Assembly (NCBI GenBank): GCA_050084515.1
Contig: CM114275.1
Coordinates: forward strand, 1,984,001-2,048,000
DNA: 64,000 bases
Reading direction: 5' to 3'
Source of the DNA: Blasia pusilla
Lineage: Eukaryota; Marchantiophyta; Marchantiopsida; Blasiales
The notes under the pieces: model-generated
Told to the model about the DNA's origin: nothing
The model's database searches: none
The model's input: only the letters and a program-made list of their open reading frames with translations
Position numbers and translations under genes: made by a program
Shown: in pieces, positions 23,138-36,100 of the stretch
Layout: each line of letters opens with the position of its first letter
Numbering within the stretch: position 1 is the stretch's first letter

Positions 23138-24930
23138 TCAATCCGCATAATCACACATCGTATCAAGATGTGACATTACTTTGACAATAACTTTGATTAC
23201 ATTTGATATATCCATATCCTTTGACAACTTAAATGACACATCATCAGACCCCTTAGAAACATATTTGTATACGTATTTGACGGTAGACACACTACTTGTA
23301 ATCTCCAAATTAATATGACAATTGGAGAGGGTGCATAACATATGATTGTAAGGCATAACCCAACAATTATCCAATGAATTTTTGCCCTTAATTATCGCCC
23401 TTCCATTCTCCATTCTCCAATCTACAAAAATACAATAACAATCGTAATGAATGCATCAAAATGAATCATGAATACACATGCCTTAAAAATGAAAGGATCC
23501 TCACCTACGATAGATTGGATAACCATCTTCCGTTTCAGTAGTGTTGGTCGCAAAAGCTTTAGGATAGTCTTTTATACACTCTTTTGTTTCCTTATCCATA
23601 CATAATACATTTGGATTTAATGGTCCACACGGCCCACGAATCATGCAATCAGCAATAGTAGAATACAACCTTGGATGGGTAGATTGATAAAGGATTTCAA
23701 CTAAAATAATACGATCATAATCATAAGTGGTACGTAGTTTATCCTCTCGACCTAAAATAATAAGGATGTGCACATGTGGCAATCATATTTTTTGAAATTC
23801 CACCACGTGGATGCATCCTACAACTTGGCCCAATATCTTCTTCTTAATGATAAGTCGTAACAACTCCTTCTATTTATTCTAAAAAACCCGTACAACCAAA
23901 TTTGGTCGATCTATAGTTGATTGGCCATATAATAAGCTTATATAATCTCCTCCCATTTTGGATTCAATGTCTTAGTCAAGAAGTAGTCAGGATTCCCCAA
24001 ATATCTTCCAATTGCCATTGCATCTTTCATACAATTGATGCATATGACGTGACCCTCCGATAAAAGAAGAAGGTAACATAATGCATATCCCAAGCCTTCG
24101 GCTATCCGTATCTTGTCGATGCATGGCATCCTTTATACCTTTATATAATTTGGCCATCAACTCTATAAAGTTGGCAAGTTGAGACCTCTCTTTCTTGCCT
24201 TGAGAATGATTGCATATTAAGGTCACTTGTTTCATATGCCATATGATAAAAGATCTTCACATATGGATTGCATCCATCTAACATATCTTGAAGATCTTTC
24301 AAAATATCCTTATTAAGATCAGAAGATATAAACATAACTCTACCACAATTTTCCAATTCATTTGTAGTATCATGGATGTATAGTTGAGCAAATTGGGGAC
24401 GTCCTCCTATATCAGGATGTAAAGGTCCAATAGAATGATAGATCTCGCCTTGGAGCCTAAAGGGTCAAGTGTTACCAATTTGCTCGTTTACATGCACCAC
24501 AGTAGATGTAAGTTCAAGTGCCTAATTGTAAGCTTAAGCATATGTAAGAAAATGAACACTTTTAGGACCAACACCCAAAATCAAGGATTTCATAAATAGA
24601 GGAGATGATCTCAAGAGGGCTAGATGTATTCTTCCATGGCCACAAGACATGCCATATGGTGAGTCACCAAACTTTGTACCTTTGACCATTTAACAATTCT
24701 AATGCAAAACACGGCATGAGGGACATATCTTTGTCATAAAACCTGATGTATGACGACCGCCGATACGATTCAAACTCCTTTGTAATCGCAACTTCCTAAT
24801 ATCACTTTCTTGGAAAATTGGCCTCCTTGCAAGATCGAGTAATGTATTTAATCTTACAACCCTATCGACAATAAATGACAAACAAATTCCAGAAGCGTTT
24901 GGTATAGTGGCATTATGTGGGGATAACATG
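23138..24930 (-). pseudogene. Helitron protein, N-terminal and Rep-proximal part
   Basis: Pieces at 24929-24699 (including CPSCRVLH), 24356-23938 and 23782-23501 lead into 23413-23138. The 23.7-kb piece has MPHVHILIIL and IADCMIRGPCGPLNPNVLCM, and the last has NCWVMPYNHMLC and VKYVYKYVSKG, both typical of plant Helitron replicases upstream of the helicase. The LPHAHxL-type motif belongs to the Rep/HUH nuclease region. Stops and frame changes separate the pieces, so it is non-functional. Confidence 0.82.
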
Positions 24931-26640
24931 ACTCAATTAGCGGTCACGAGATCTACTCTCGACCTTGATTTAACCTCGAGTTGGGCAAGAGTTAACGATT
25001 TGTGGACAACTTAATCTTCAACATGAATAGAAAGAGTGCTAGGTAACTAAACTTGTGGTGGCCCGATCATGGATGTATTCTCAATAACTTCATAGAATGC
25101 ACTGTCAACTAACTCATATCTTGGAAAAATATAAATTTACTTTGTTGATTGAAGATGAGCTTATTGATTTTCTACTACTATTATTCCATCATCGTTGGAA
25201 GGCTTGAGAAAATATAAAATATTTTTAAGAATAAATACAAATCAAATCTGGAGTGAATTAAATATGAATCAAATATAAAAAGTTAGATATACATACCTTA
25301 TAAATGGAATAGTTGCAATACTTTACGGTTGAACTTGACCATGAAGCGCTTTCCTTCTTTTTCTATACTCTCAATAGTAATTCTTTTTTTTTTTCGTTGA
25401 GAGCTTCTATTTTATCAACGCGAATAACTCGCTCTTATTTTTGGGCTTCGCCTCATAGAACCTTCTGAAAATTACGTATATCGACAAGATTTAATGGGAT
25501 TGAAAGTATGGAATAACACTTGAATATTAAAAGCTTAGGAAGTAAATTAAAATTCAAGATTTTGCAAGGTGGAAAATTGGACATGCTAAATGATCGTCAA
25601 TGTAGTGAACTTATGTTGAAGATGTTTCAAGGAGGAGTTCATCTTCAACGTGTGTTTGCTGTGCTAATATTTCCTTGTGACAGACACACCTTTTTGTTGT
25701 GCATGCATCAATTTTCAAAAGTCACGCGAATTTGTAGGATTTAATGGAAGAGGAAGTATGTGCGACAATTGGGTTTCTTGCATGAGTAAAGTATATACGT
25801 ACAAAAAATGGTATGTAAGGCATCATCGTTGAAATGGAAATGAGGTGCTTACTTCCCTACCCTAAACAAAGGTGCTTATATTAGATAGGTGTTCTTCAAT
25901 ACTTCAATGTGTCTTCTCGAATTTTGTTGCGAATTTGGTATATTTGTAAAAATGCAAAATGGCCGTCTCTCCACGTTTAGTGATGATCTGCCAACACTCA
26001 CCATCTACATGACACACCACCAAAGTATTAATTAAACTTGAAAATTGAAATAAAGTGAGGAAAAGAAAAGAGAATAAAGAGAAGGAAAGAAAGCAAAGAA
26101 AGGAGAAAGAAGGAAAGAAAGAAAGAAAAAGATTCTCAAATCTTAGAGGGTAGATGATCGAATAGTTTTTTCCTTATTAAGAAATAGATTTTTAAAAAAG
26201 GGAAATCAAAAGTAGAGGAAGGGAAGAAGAGTAAAGGGGAAGTTTTCCATTTTATGTGAAATTTATAATTTAAATGGAGAAAATAAGGAAAAATTTTAAG
26301 TGGGAAGAGGGAAAAATATTTATAAAAAATGCAGGTGGGAAAAAATAAGAAAATAATTGATGGGAAGAGGGGGAGAAATTGGGAAAAAGGTTAGCCCAAA
26401 CCTTGCCCTCGGAACCCTAATGGCGCCGCCTCAGAAGATCCAAAGACCACATTCCCATTTCCTATCAGATATAATGGCTAGACAAAGCAGGCTGTTAGAT
26501 CTATATTCGATGGCCCAACGTCTGAGCCGGCTTGTACCTACCCCATCCCCGCTTCCCCCCGACCCCCATTGTCTCCTTCCAACTTGATCACTTCTCCCTC
26601 TGCCTCACATCGCGTGGCTCTCTTGGCCTCGTCTTTCTGA
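24931..26640. other. intergenic, purine-rich tract
   Basis: No supportable ORF. At 26050-26135 there is an imperfect GGAAA/GAAAG microsatellite-like purine tract. Sequence from about 26500 becomes clearly more GC-rich than its surroundings. Confidence 0.45.
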
Positions 26641-26945
26641 CTCTCTCTCTATGCAATGTTTGCGATGCCCCCGCCCCTGGTTTGCGCATCTCCGACTGAA
26701 ATGAAGTCGACCTTCGTTTCTCCTCGTGTGCCCTCTTGAACGCGCTCGAGAGCACACACAACTATCGCTCCTTGGCGCTCCAAGCCTCTGGTCGCTCTCT
26801 CTGTGCAACGCTGGCGTTGCCCTCGCCCTTGGTTCGCGCATCTTTGACTAAGCCCCAAACGGGGTTTGTTTCTCCTTGCGTGCGCTCTCAAATGTGCTTG
26901 AGAGTGCACGCGGTTGTCTACACTTGGAGTAGCTCTTGAGCGCCT
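26641..26945. repeat. GC-rich tandem duplication, period about 152 bp
   Basis: Two diverged copies start CTCTCTCTATGCAATG (about 26643) and CTCTCTCTGTGCAACG (about 26795). Both contain CGCCC(C/T)TGGTT(T/C)GCGCATCT and a GCGCTC...CTTGA(G/A) inverted element near their ends. Overlapping frames on both strands result from the GC content and duplication, not from a gene. Confidence 0.7.
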
Positions 26946-28399
26946 ATGCACTTGAGAACTTCTCATTGCACGGCTTAGCCCCTTAGCGGTTGGGGTCTCT
27001 TGGCATGCCGTGGGGTCTTTTTGACAATGGGGGTCTCTTTGCTCGCCATCTGGTATCTTTTCATGGCTCAGGGGTATTCTCACAAGCATCTTTGTATGGT
27101 TTTCTTGTGCGCATATCTCAAGCTCTATGTGTGCGATTTCTCTACACTCATTTCAACGCCTTGCTCTTGCATGTGGTTGCTCTCTCGCCGTGCAACAACC
27201 TTCAACATGGGGGATTGGGTCTCTCTGCCTTGGGTTCTATGCCTTCCATATTGCTTTCAGTTTGGCTTTTTGTTTGCTCGCTCTGTGCCACCGCTCGCTG
27301 CATTTAGGTTGCTTGTCTTGCTTTGCACGACATAATGGAATGTGTCCCTCGTTGTTATGCCATGGGAGTATTTTCAAATTCCAATAGAGGGTGCTCTCCT
27401 ATGATTTGGTTTCAGATGCCTTGAGATACTTGTAGATATTTTCCGAGTGCCTTGAGCATATTCTTCGATGTCTACGAAAGTAGGATAGATGTTGTATATT
27501 GTTCAAGTTCAGAGTACTTGAGTTGAGTACTCTTAACTATTCAAGTACAGGGAGGGAGAGAATGAGTTCATAGTAATCGAGCAAAGTACTAACAGATAGG
27601 GAGGGCTAGAGTGAGTCCAGAGTACTCAAGTTAAGTTCTAATAGAGAGGGAGGGGCAGACACATTCACACGTTTTCTCAAAACTTCCCAAATAGGTTTAA
27701 TTTTCCAAGTTAGCATGACTATCCTCGCTACTCTACTCTTGATCGGAAAACTCACCCTCTCCTAGATCCCAAAATGAAATTATGATCTGAATATTTACTA
27801 CCACTCCTTTCCCATTATGCCCTTGCTATGTGCACATTGGATCTCATGTACATGTAGTAGGCACATCGAGATTCACTAGGGACCTCCTCTCTAACCATGA
27901 GCGTTGCTCTTCTAGGTTTGGGTGCGGGGTCTTCCTCCGCTTCTTAGCAGATACTCCCTCCATGGTGTATCCTCTTTCAATGTTGGGCCTCCTTACCTGA
28001 TAGGGGGGAGTCCCTTTCTCCTCTACATCAACATCTATTCCCTCTCCCTCAATTGGATTTGGATTATACCCCTTCTATGATAATGCAGGGTGTTCTCGAG
28101 CGGGGCTGGAGTCTTTTATCACATACTCAAAGCCCGGAGCATGCTCGAGGGTGAGTGGCTCTACCTAAGCAGGAATATTATGCAAGTGCATCTTCTTCCA
28201 TTTGCTCAAGCGCATATAGTCCTCTAGAGATATTGGAGACCATTTTGTACTCTCCAATGGTTGGAGATTCTGTGACTTTACACTATAATATTTTTTCAAG
28301 CAAGTAACCTTGGACAAAATCTTTCCCTTCCGTTGTGTGGAGTTTTTTGTTGTGATTTTTGTTGCCATCTTTAGGTAGCTTTTCATTTTTGCAACATTG
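26946..28399. other. intergenic, no supportable gene
   Basis: Frames on both strands are GC-driven and show no domain. At 27506-27660 three loosely similar blocks share AGTACT(T/C)(G/A)AG and GGGAGGG; they look like a decayed tandem repeat. A CDS cannot be supported. Confidence 0.4.
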
Positions 28400-28680
28400 C
28401 TATTTCGGATGCTTGGAGATATCAAATGACAGCCAAGACGGGAGGAGCTCGCGAAGCGTTGGAGAGGAAGTCAAACTTGGAGGAGCTCTCAAAGAGCCGC
28501 AAATCGTCAATGCTGAATCGAGAGGGCTAGGAGGATCTTCATGAACCTGAACCCGAGATGTTTGTTGTTGAGGATGGATGTAGATCTCAAATGGCAGTCG
28601 GGATGGCAAGAGCTCGGGAGGTGTTGGAGCGGATTCGGATCTTGGAGAAACATTCAAGGGTTGTTGAATCTAGGGAGATT
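28400..28680. repeat. degenerate duplication, period about 169 bp
   Basis: Blocks starting ATCAAATGACAGCC (28417) and ATCTCAAATGGCAGTC (about 28585) share GGCAAGAGCTCG(G/C)GA(G/A)G-type sequence and a following TTGGAG. A minus-strand frame of 85 aa covers both copies and therefore repeats PPELLPSRLPFEI and LRELLPSWLSFDI; this is probably a consequence of the duplication. Confidence 0.5.
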
Positions 28681-29314
28681 GAGCCTGAACCAGAGGCCAC
28701 TCTTTGGAAGTACCTTCAATCTTTAGTGGAATATTAGGAAGCTAAGCTTTTTGTTAGTAGTCGAGCTTATTCGTAAAGCTACAATCTCCTACATAGAGCT
28801 CAAAATAGTATAGTCATTCAGAACGACTCATAGAATCACTTGTAGTAGAGTAGAGAGACATTTTTGACTCTATACAACAATAAATCAGGAAGTCGAGCTT
28901 ATGCTGGTAGCCAAGTTTCTTCCTAGAATTAAATTTTCCTAACATCATGTATGAATGACTCAGTAGAGCTCGGAGTCTCTAATATATCAAAAAATAGAGA
29001 GGCATTTTACAGTAGAGAGACAACAATAAATCTCTGAAGTTGAAGTCTAAATGACTACCTAATGCATGCATTCAAAGTGAATGAACGAGCGCACCTTACC
29101 TCAACAGTCGTTGTGAGCGCAATGGCAAGCATCTAATTTGAAAGGGATAATAAATACGATGTAAGTCTCAAAGCGCTTTGCAAAATTTGAAACCTAAAGG
29201 AAGCCCTCGCAACTCCTCGAGAAATGAGAGGGAAATCTCATCAGACGTCGCTGGTCAGAAGGATGGTGATTGTCACAAGGACAAAAGGACAGAAATTTGA
29301 AAACAAAAACCCAT
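28681..29314. other. no recognisable gene
   Basis: AT-rich sequence with weak internal repetition (GTCGAGCTTAT, AGAGAGACA) and no supportable ORF. Confidence 0.4.
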
Positions 29315-29505
29315 TAGGTGAGGATGTGGCAGCCATGAACAAAACCCTAATTTTGTTTGTGCGTGCCAAGTTTACGTCTAAAGCGTGAAAAATCCCAGGT
29401 TCGCCCCAAAAAACTGTTAGAGGAGGTTGTGGTGGCCATGAATGAAACCCTAATTGCGTCTGCACGTAACAGATTTGCGTTACAAGCGTGAAAAATCCTT
29501 GGTTT
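29315..29505. repeat. tandem duplication, period about 103 bp
   Basis: Two copies begin AGGTGAGGATGTGGCAGCCA (29316) and AGAGGAGGTTGTGGTGGCCA (29419). Each contains ATGAA(C/T)(A/G)AAACCCTAATT and ends GCGTGAAAAATCC. The short minus-strand frames across it are repeat artefacts. Confidence 0.65.
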
Positions 29506-30419
29506 GCTTAGAGTGCCACGTGGTGCAAGTAGAGGTGTTTGCAAGGCAAGAAGGGACTCTCCCATAATATTATATATGAAGAAATATGAAACATTATAGC
29601 TAACTAATTTTCAAGTGCTAAAATTAATTAGCTTGCCATGTACCTTTCAAATATCAAATCAAGGTGGGCAAGATTATATCATTAAGATTTTAAAATTTAG
29701 TTCTATACAGTTTGGAGAGTAGAGTTCTCAAGATAGATCATTGTATTTATAATAAGGAATAATTGAGAATTATATAATAAATTTTATAAACAGTAAGGAA
29801 GTAAATAGTTTCAAGGAGATGGAATCACCCTTAGTTATATTGTAAGGGGAGGTATGGAAGTGGATAGAATTGTGCCCAAAACACTTAACCACCTCATCAT
29901 AAGAGACGGGGCAATTATATGTCAAGAGCGCAATGTGCATTGTAAGGGGATCATTTCAATATTCCTGAGTCTGGACATGACAACGAACGAGAATGCTTTT
30001 GAATCCGGAGACATCGGTTGGGACCCTAGGAAGAGTTATATTTTCTTAACAACTTCCATAAATGTGGTTCAACCATGCGAATATAGGGTCCACCGGCTGG
30101 TAAAGCCTCACACGTCTTGCGGCGGTCTTGGCAATATGTGAAAATTTGGAGGAGAGAATGTTGATCACGCTTAGTCATACTTATAACCACATCATGTCTT
30201 CAAGGTGAACGACTTCGAGTCGATACAACAATGTAGGTCACGAAAGTTGCCAATGGTTTGGAAAAATCCGTCCTCCTCTAAAAAATATGAAAAACTCATG
30301 AATCTTTGAGGGGTTCTATGATCCTTGTGGCCGAATATATCATTACAATTTTTTTTTAAATTTTTGAATAATGGTAATAATAAAAAAGCATTCCTCTTGC
30401 ACCACTTGTCGTATAATCG
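29506..30419. other. no recognisable gene
   Basis: AT-rich DNA. A 95-aa plus-strand frame at 29854-30141 has no motif I recognise and no supporting context. Confidence 0.4.
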
Positions 30420-30752
30420 AGCCCGGCCAGCCGTCCGATCGAGATGAGTACCTCTTGCAAGTGGGAACACCTAATTATGGATTAACGTGGAATTAAAAAA
30501 GAAGAATCACAGGCAGATCTCCGGGATCATGGCGATTATCAAATAGCCAAGGAAGGCCAGCCGTCCGATCCGACTGAGCGTGGAATTATGCATTAGCGTT
30601 GAGTTAAAAGAATGAAATGAGATGTCTGAGATTACGGTGTCTTGTTGTACTTGTACACTGGGCGGCATGGTTTTAGGTTCTCTCACCCGACGGTTGGTAT
30701 GTAGGTTCTGTAGCACGGTCTGTAAAGTGGGCCGTCCGATCCGCATCCAAGA
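30420..30752. repeat. repeat with CCGTCCGATC motif, about 130-bp units
   Basis: GGCCAGCCGTCCGATC occurs at about 30423 and 30556, and GGGCCGTCCGATCCG at about 30728. The first two copies are followed by related AATTATG(G/C)ATTA(A/G)CGT sequence, so they form a diverged tandem unit. Motifs of this type are frequent in plant intergenic and promoter-proximal repeats. Confidence 0.55.
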
Positions 30753-33106
30753 GTCCAGATCGGCGGAATTCACCTCCTATATGTAGACTCTGTGCGTGCC
30801 GGAGTGTTTACCGGGAGTTACAGGTGGCATGTGGGGCCTGACCTTCAGGGCCCACCCATGCTTTTGGCTGGCGCGTCCAACCAGTAGATGCGGAGGGGGG
30901 AAGTACAGTTGGAGAAGGAGCTCGGCCTTTCTCATCATCCAGACGACATGACTATTTGGTGTTTCTATCGGGGAAAAGAGGAGATAGATATGGAGTATTG
31001 GGCTTTTGGACGGTTTGCGGCTGAGCCGCGCTGGAATGGAGCGACCCCGGCCACCAAAGAAGTGAGTGGGATGAGTCGACCGCCGTATTTTGTCCTGCGC
31101 TGAAATTCGCATGTGTTCCGATGTCATGTCATCGCGAATCAGAAGATTTTACATGTTCGCAAAATTCTTTCGCAGCCTGCGTGCGCTTTTGCAGCAGATA
31201 AGAAGGAGAAGCTTATGTCCATGCAAGGTGGTGTTCCGGACTTACTTTCGTCAGGTTGTGCCTTTGCGAAATAATTATTCTTGATCGCAGACAAAAGTGG
31301 ACGCTCTCAACAATGAGATTTGCAGTGGCAAATCTGGATGCGGTCACGCGTTTCCGGGCATTTGGTTCCGGGGAGGCTACGTGGATAGAATTAGAATACC
31401 TACGGGCCAATCTTCGTCTTTATACGTCCCGCAGGTTGGGATCTGTATGGTCGTCTTATCTCCCTAGCTCATAGAGTACGGAGACAGGCAGGAAATACAA
31501 ATGGCAATAGTCTCTGGCGGGATACCCCAGGTGAACACAGGAGTAATGGCTTACGACGAGTTCACATTGGTTCCGTAGTCATTCGGCCAGCCACTTTAGC
31601 AGTAAGGGAAACTGCAAATTCTAACCGACTTTCAGTTAAGGCGTTGAAAGGGAGCTTACTAAAATTGGAGAGTGGCACGATGACACAACAATTGCGGCTC
31701 AAGAATAGGAGCGGAGCCGAGAAATTTAGGGGATAGCAGGATAAAAGCGAACTAGGAAGGACGCACTGTGGAGGCAACCGCAGGTCCAGAATAGCAGGTA
31801 AAAGTTTGTAGGAGGTAAAACGCTCGAAAGTCGCGACGGTCTCCGTAGTGAGAGCCCGTCAGAATTCTGAAAATCAAGGCAGTGCTCATCAATGTGGGGG
31901 TGTTCACCGGCCTAAAATACGAAGTTTGTTGACACATCTACCGCTAGCTGGGAATACGCATTGAGAAGCTGTGATAAATCATCCTCCGATAAATCATAAA
32001 TCTTCTTGTCCCGGTGGTCTACCGGTACTGCTCATGAGACCTAGAGAGAGCGGGAATGAGAGAGAGTGAAGACTCTCTCTCATTCGACAAGTTTCAAGCA
32101 GAGCACGTCTAAGCTCCGTAGTTAGTGGAGGGTTACTGTCGGAACTCATTGCATACGTGGCAAGTCTACATTTGTCAATGTAGACATGCCCTCGGCTTGT
32201 TAAGAACGTGCGCCGGACTATTGCAGAATCACTCTGGTTAAATTCACGTAACAGCACTCTGGTTACATTCACCCGTTACAGTAGGGCTTTGTATTGCAGG
32301 GCGTACCCGTCATCTAGTTTACCCGCGGTCGCCGTAGGGGTTTGCAAGTTTGTAACTCTCGACATCTTCAGAGTTTATTTGCGTCTGGTCTGCGCGCCAT
32401 TTTTTTACAGAGCTGCTTCCGTAGAAGGGCGAGCTTCACTTGTCGGGCTATGTCGGTTTAGTCCACATCTTTATCTTTTAAATCATCTGCTCAGTTGCTT
32501 GGGAGACGAAAGATTCGATCTAGAAATTTTCCAATTGTGTTTGTGGGGAAAGTTCTATTGGTTGTTTTTTGCGTTTTGCTCTCTCAGACCGAAACGTCTT
32601 GGTCACATGCAGTCTTTGCATTCACCACCTCTTCTTCTTTCGTCTTTAGCTCCAAGTTTGTCAGTCGTCATTTGTAGTTCGTCGTTGTGCGGGTCGTTCG
32701 TTGGGATTATGGATGTGATACCATACTCTTGCGATTCAGTCATTCGGCCCTGTGGGAAATCACGCCTTGTTCGTGTGATCGCTGACAGCGCCAACTTAAC
32801 ATCTTCTCCGTTCTCTTCTTCTTGATTGTTTCGTCTTTCTTAGGCTCCCTTTTTGAGAGGTGATTTTTCCGCAGTTCATGCCTTCATGAGACGGTTCTTG
32901 TTTTCCTTATTCATTTTATTGTGCGGACGGTTGATTTTCCACGCTGTTCTCTCCTATCTTTTACCAACAACAGATTGTGTACGGTGAGTTGGATTAGGCT
33001 CACAGCTGAAGAACTGGCTCGATTTTTCCAAATGGAATCTTAGCTGCTATGTGATCCAATATCGACATTCTGTTCCTGGGTTAGTCAAGGTATCAAATTC
33101 AAGGCC
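30753..33106. other. intergenic and probable 5' region of the SurE gene
   Basis: No gene is supported before the SurE start. A 205-aa plus-strand frame (32208-32825) is Ser/Leu/Cys-rich without any motif and is probably chance within promoter or leader sequence. A perfect 14-bp hairpin lies at 32054-32085. T-rich and CT-rich sequence from 32400 to 33000 fits a plant 5' untranslated region or promoter; no TATA box could be assigned with confidence. Confidence 0.45.
32054..32085. other. perfect inverted repeat, GAGA/CTCT arms
   Basis: Arms GAATGAGAGAGAGT and ACTCTCTCTCATTC (14 bp, no mismatch) flank a GAAG loop. It lies about 1 kb upstream of the SurE start codon. It could be a cruciform-prone site or part of a GA-rich regulatory tract; function unknown. 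Confidence 0.7.
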
Positions 33107-36100
33107 ATGGATCCACAGGCTAGGTCCTTATCTCAGGGACATGGCGCCGTTGTTTCAAACCTCAAAGACGTACTGAGCAAGCGGTTTGCCCAACAAAATC
33201 AGAGAGAGGAAGGTACCAGTAATCAGGAATCGAGAGCGACGGAGCAGGAACAATCTCCAATCAACCCCAACAGAGGATTCGTTGGGAGTGATCTCCCTAT
33301 CGTTCTGATTAGCAACGATGATGGCATCAGAGCCCCGGGATTGCGAGCATTGGTTACAGCTTTGGTAGACGGTGGATGTTGTCAAGTGCATGTGTGCGCC
33401 CCCGACTCGTAAGTTACAACTAGATTCAATTAGCGGTCTATGTGTTTCATTGAATGAGATCTTTTCTCAATGCTCGATGACGCGTAGGATCTCTCAACTC
33501 GGTGACATTCTCGCGCAGATCCTTGACTTCTCGTTTTCGAAACTTCATCACTTCTCCTGTGAAAAGCAGCCACTGAAGCTCGTGATGGATTCTTGGTACA
33601 GGGAAAGGTCGGCCGCTGGACATGGTATCACGACCCGAGAACATATCATCGCTGAACCCGTCGATATTGATGGCGCCATCGCTTACGGAGTTTCAGGTAC
33701 AATCGTTGTGAAAGGACTATGGAAGCGGATGAAATCGGTTGGGAAGTCCTGGTAGCTTGCCTCTAAGAGACTTGTAGATTACGGTCCTTCGAAATAGGCA
33801 AGGAAGTACCTTGACCGCACCGCATTCATAACTAGATTCCTCAACTATCTTGGGCCAATCTCAATGCCTTCGCCCTTTCTCACTCAGAAGTTCACCATTA
33901 TCACTTTTTGGCATTCCTGCCTCTGATTCGATCACTTTCTACCATTCGATTATGGTACGGTTGTTTTAGCACTTGTTTTTGGTCACAACTGTGACCTACA
34001 CACTTATCTCCCCGTAAGAACTTGCCCAACTAGTGTCAACTACAGTAATTGAATTTGGTTGAAACTAGAAATTGTGCGTTTTGCAGAGTCGAGGAAAATT
34101 AGTTCTAGCCTCGCCAGATGTGTAGAGTGGAGGTCTTAACCTCCTTCCGTTTGATATGCGTCCGGTGTGGGAAAGAGGAGACATGTGTGAAGCTGGTCCA
34201 ACATGGTTGGTTCCTGGATGAACTAAGACTAACGAAGCCTAGTATCTGTATGACCTGTAAATTTTTTTTTGTCTTTGGTATTTGAGTATTTGTGTTTAAA
34301 TAGTTGTGCACCTTAGGTTGTCTGCAAGGTCTTCTGCTTCCCATTACTTCGTATTGTCTTTTTTATCCTTATACAAGTCGCATGTTTTCTAATCGTTTCC
34401 TTACTCCTTTTTTGCATGTATTTATTTTGACAGGAACACCAGCGGATTGTGTGTCTTTGGGCTTGTCTGGAACACTATTTACCTGGGAACGTCCAACCCT
34501 GGTGTGTGCTCCTATCCTAAACATGGTTTGTTGGAATTGTAGAACAGTAAGGCATGCAAGATTTCATCAATTTACCAGATATTTGCGCAGTCATATGCCT
34601 AACAGTACTTAATTGCTTTGTTCTGTTTCATTAATGGTTAGCTTTCTTCACAAATTGAGGTAGGGTTGCACTGGAGCATTTAAAGTGAGTCTTGCAGTGT
34701 AGGAGAGCTGAACTTAGGTCATCTGTGTAGTCCTCTTACCTTTCATGAACTTGACCAGACCTTCTGTTGTGGTGGTGAGCAGGTGATCAGTGGAATTAAC
34801 AAGGGGTCCAATTGTGGATATCACATGTAAGGTGTCTAGATGTGAATTCTCCCGAGTCTTTGGTGCAATTTTTCTCTTTACCATTTTCCTGCATCCAGCA
34901 GGTGTAACATGCTGAAAAAATGTATACAGTATTGTCATACAATCCAAATTGCGTTTCTGTAGGGATTTCGCTCGTGACTTATACAGTTTCTTTACACAGA
35001 ACAGAAACAAAGAGACTATTTCTCTTTACTTTCTAGGTCTAGTTAGTGAGAATGAATGAATGAATAGATTTATTGTCCACGGGGACCCCACAGGGCCATG
35101 AGAGGGATGATGCTGTGGGAAAGAAAGTTGATGGTTGGTGGTTGCTATCAGACTTACACCATGGTTTAGTTGATGTAGTAGGTAATCATTCAAATTAGAA
35201 TGTTCCTCTGGACTAGTCTTTTGTCCCCTTTATGTCGAACAAAAGATTGTTGGCACAATTTCCTTTTTTATCATCACGTAGAGAGTATAGCCTCCTGTGA
35301 TCCTTGTTATGAGATTGGGGTAGAAGTGCAGCGTACATCCTCAGTGGTCGTCCTCCATTCTTTACTGAGGTTTCTGATCAGACTCGGTTGTGCTTGCTGC
35401 AGAATATACTCTGGAACAGTTGCAGGTGCTAGAGAAGCACATATTAAGGGAGTACCCTCCATGGCCATCTCACTAGACTGGTAGGGCCCGCTAATGACGC
35501 TCCTCTTTTGTGGAATAGTGTTACTGTCACTTGAATATGACTGAAATTTAGTGGATGTGAGACGGACACATTTTAGTTCAGTGTGGATTTTCTGATATTT
35601 CTTGAACCTCAGGGTGAAAGGAGAGAGTAAAGACTCCCATTTCAAAGATGCAGCAGAGGCTTGTCTGCCTTTGATTTATGCAGCGCTACGGGATATTCAG
35701 CAAGACACTTACCCGAAGGGCTGTTACTATAATGTTTCAGTTCCTACTCGTCCTGCGCAACACAAGGTTGGTAATTCCCACCTGTATCCAGAGGAACCCA
35801 TAGGACCCTTTGGAAATGGTTGGGTTTCTGGTCCGCTGACTGTTTTGTGTTCACACTCTGATATCAGGTTTCTTGGGTTACTTGTATTGGGATTGGTGTA
35901 GTATGTTCAAGATTTGTGTGGATAGTTGACATCTGTAAGTATATGATCTTGCTTTAACATTTGAAGTGCTGCTTTAGAAACTTATGGGATTCTCTTGGTG
36001 TTGAATACAAGATATTTTGAACACTCTGATGATTGAAGTTCTTTTTGGTTAAGTTGCTTCCAGAACTTTTATTTACTTGATTATCTTCGGAGTTTACCAA

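Larger units (their letters stand above)
19790..24930 (-). mobile_element. decayed Helitron (Rep/helicase region)
   Basis: Read right to left, fragments of one Helitron protein appear in the correct order: N-terminal part (24929-23990), Helitron-like N domain (23782-23138), helicase linker (22600-22253), PIF1-type helicase with Walker A (20513) and Walker B (about 20330), and the C-terminal helicase part ending at about 19791. The terminal TC and CTRR sequences were not found. The gap at 20990-22250 has no helicase similarity and may be an intron or an insertion. Confidence 0.8.

Noticed and set aside
26649-27387. Several overlapping ORFs of 67-146 aa on both strands
   Set aside because: They follow from the GC-rich 152-bp duplication; the same DNA is open in several frames, which is typical of composition and not of coding.
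32208-32825. 205-aa plus-strand ORF upstream of SurE
   Set aside because: No motif, composition rich in Ser, Leu and Cys, and located in the probable promoter/leader of SurE; an ORF of this size can occur by chance in the C/T-rich strand.
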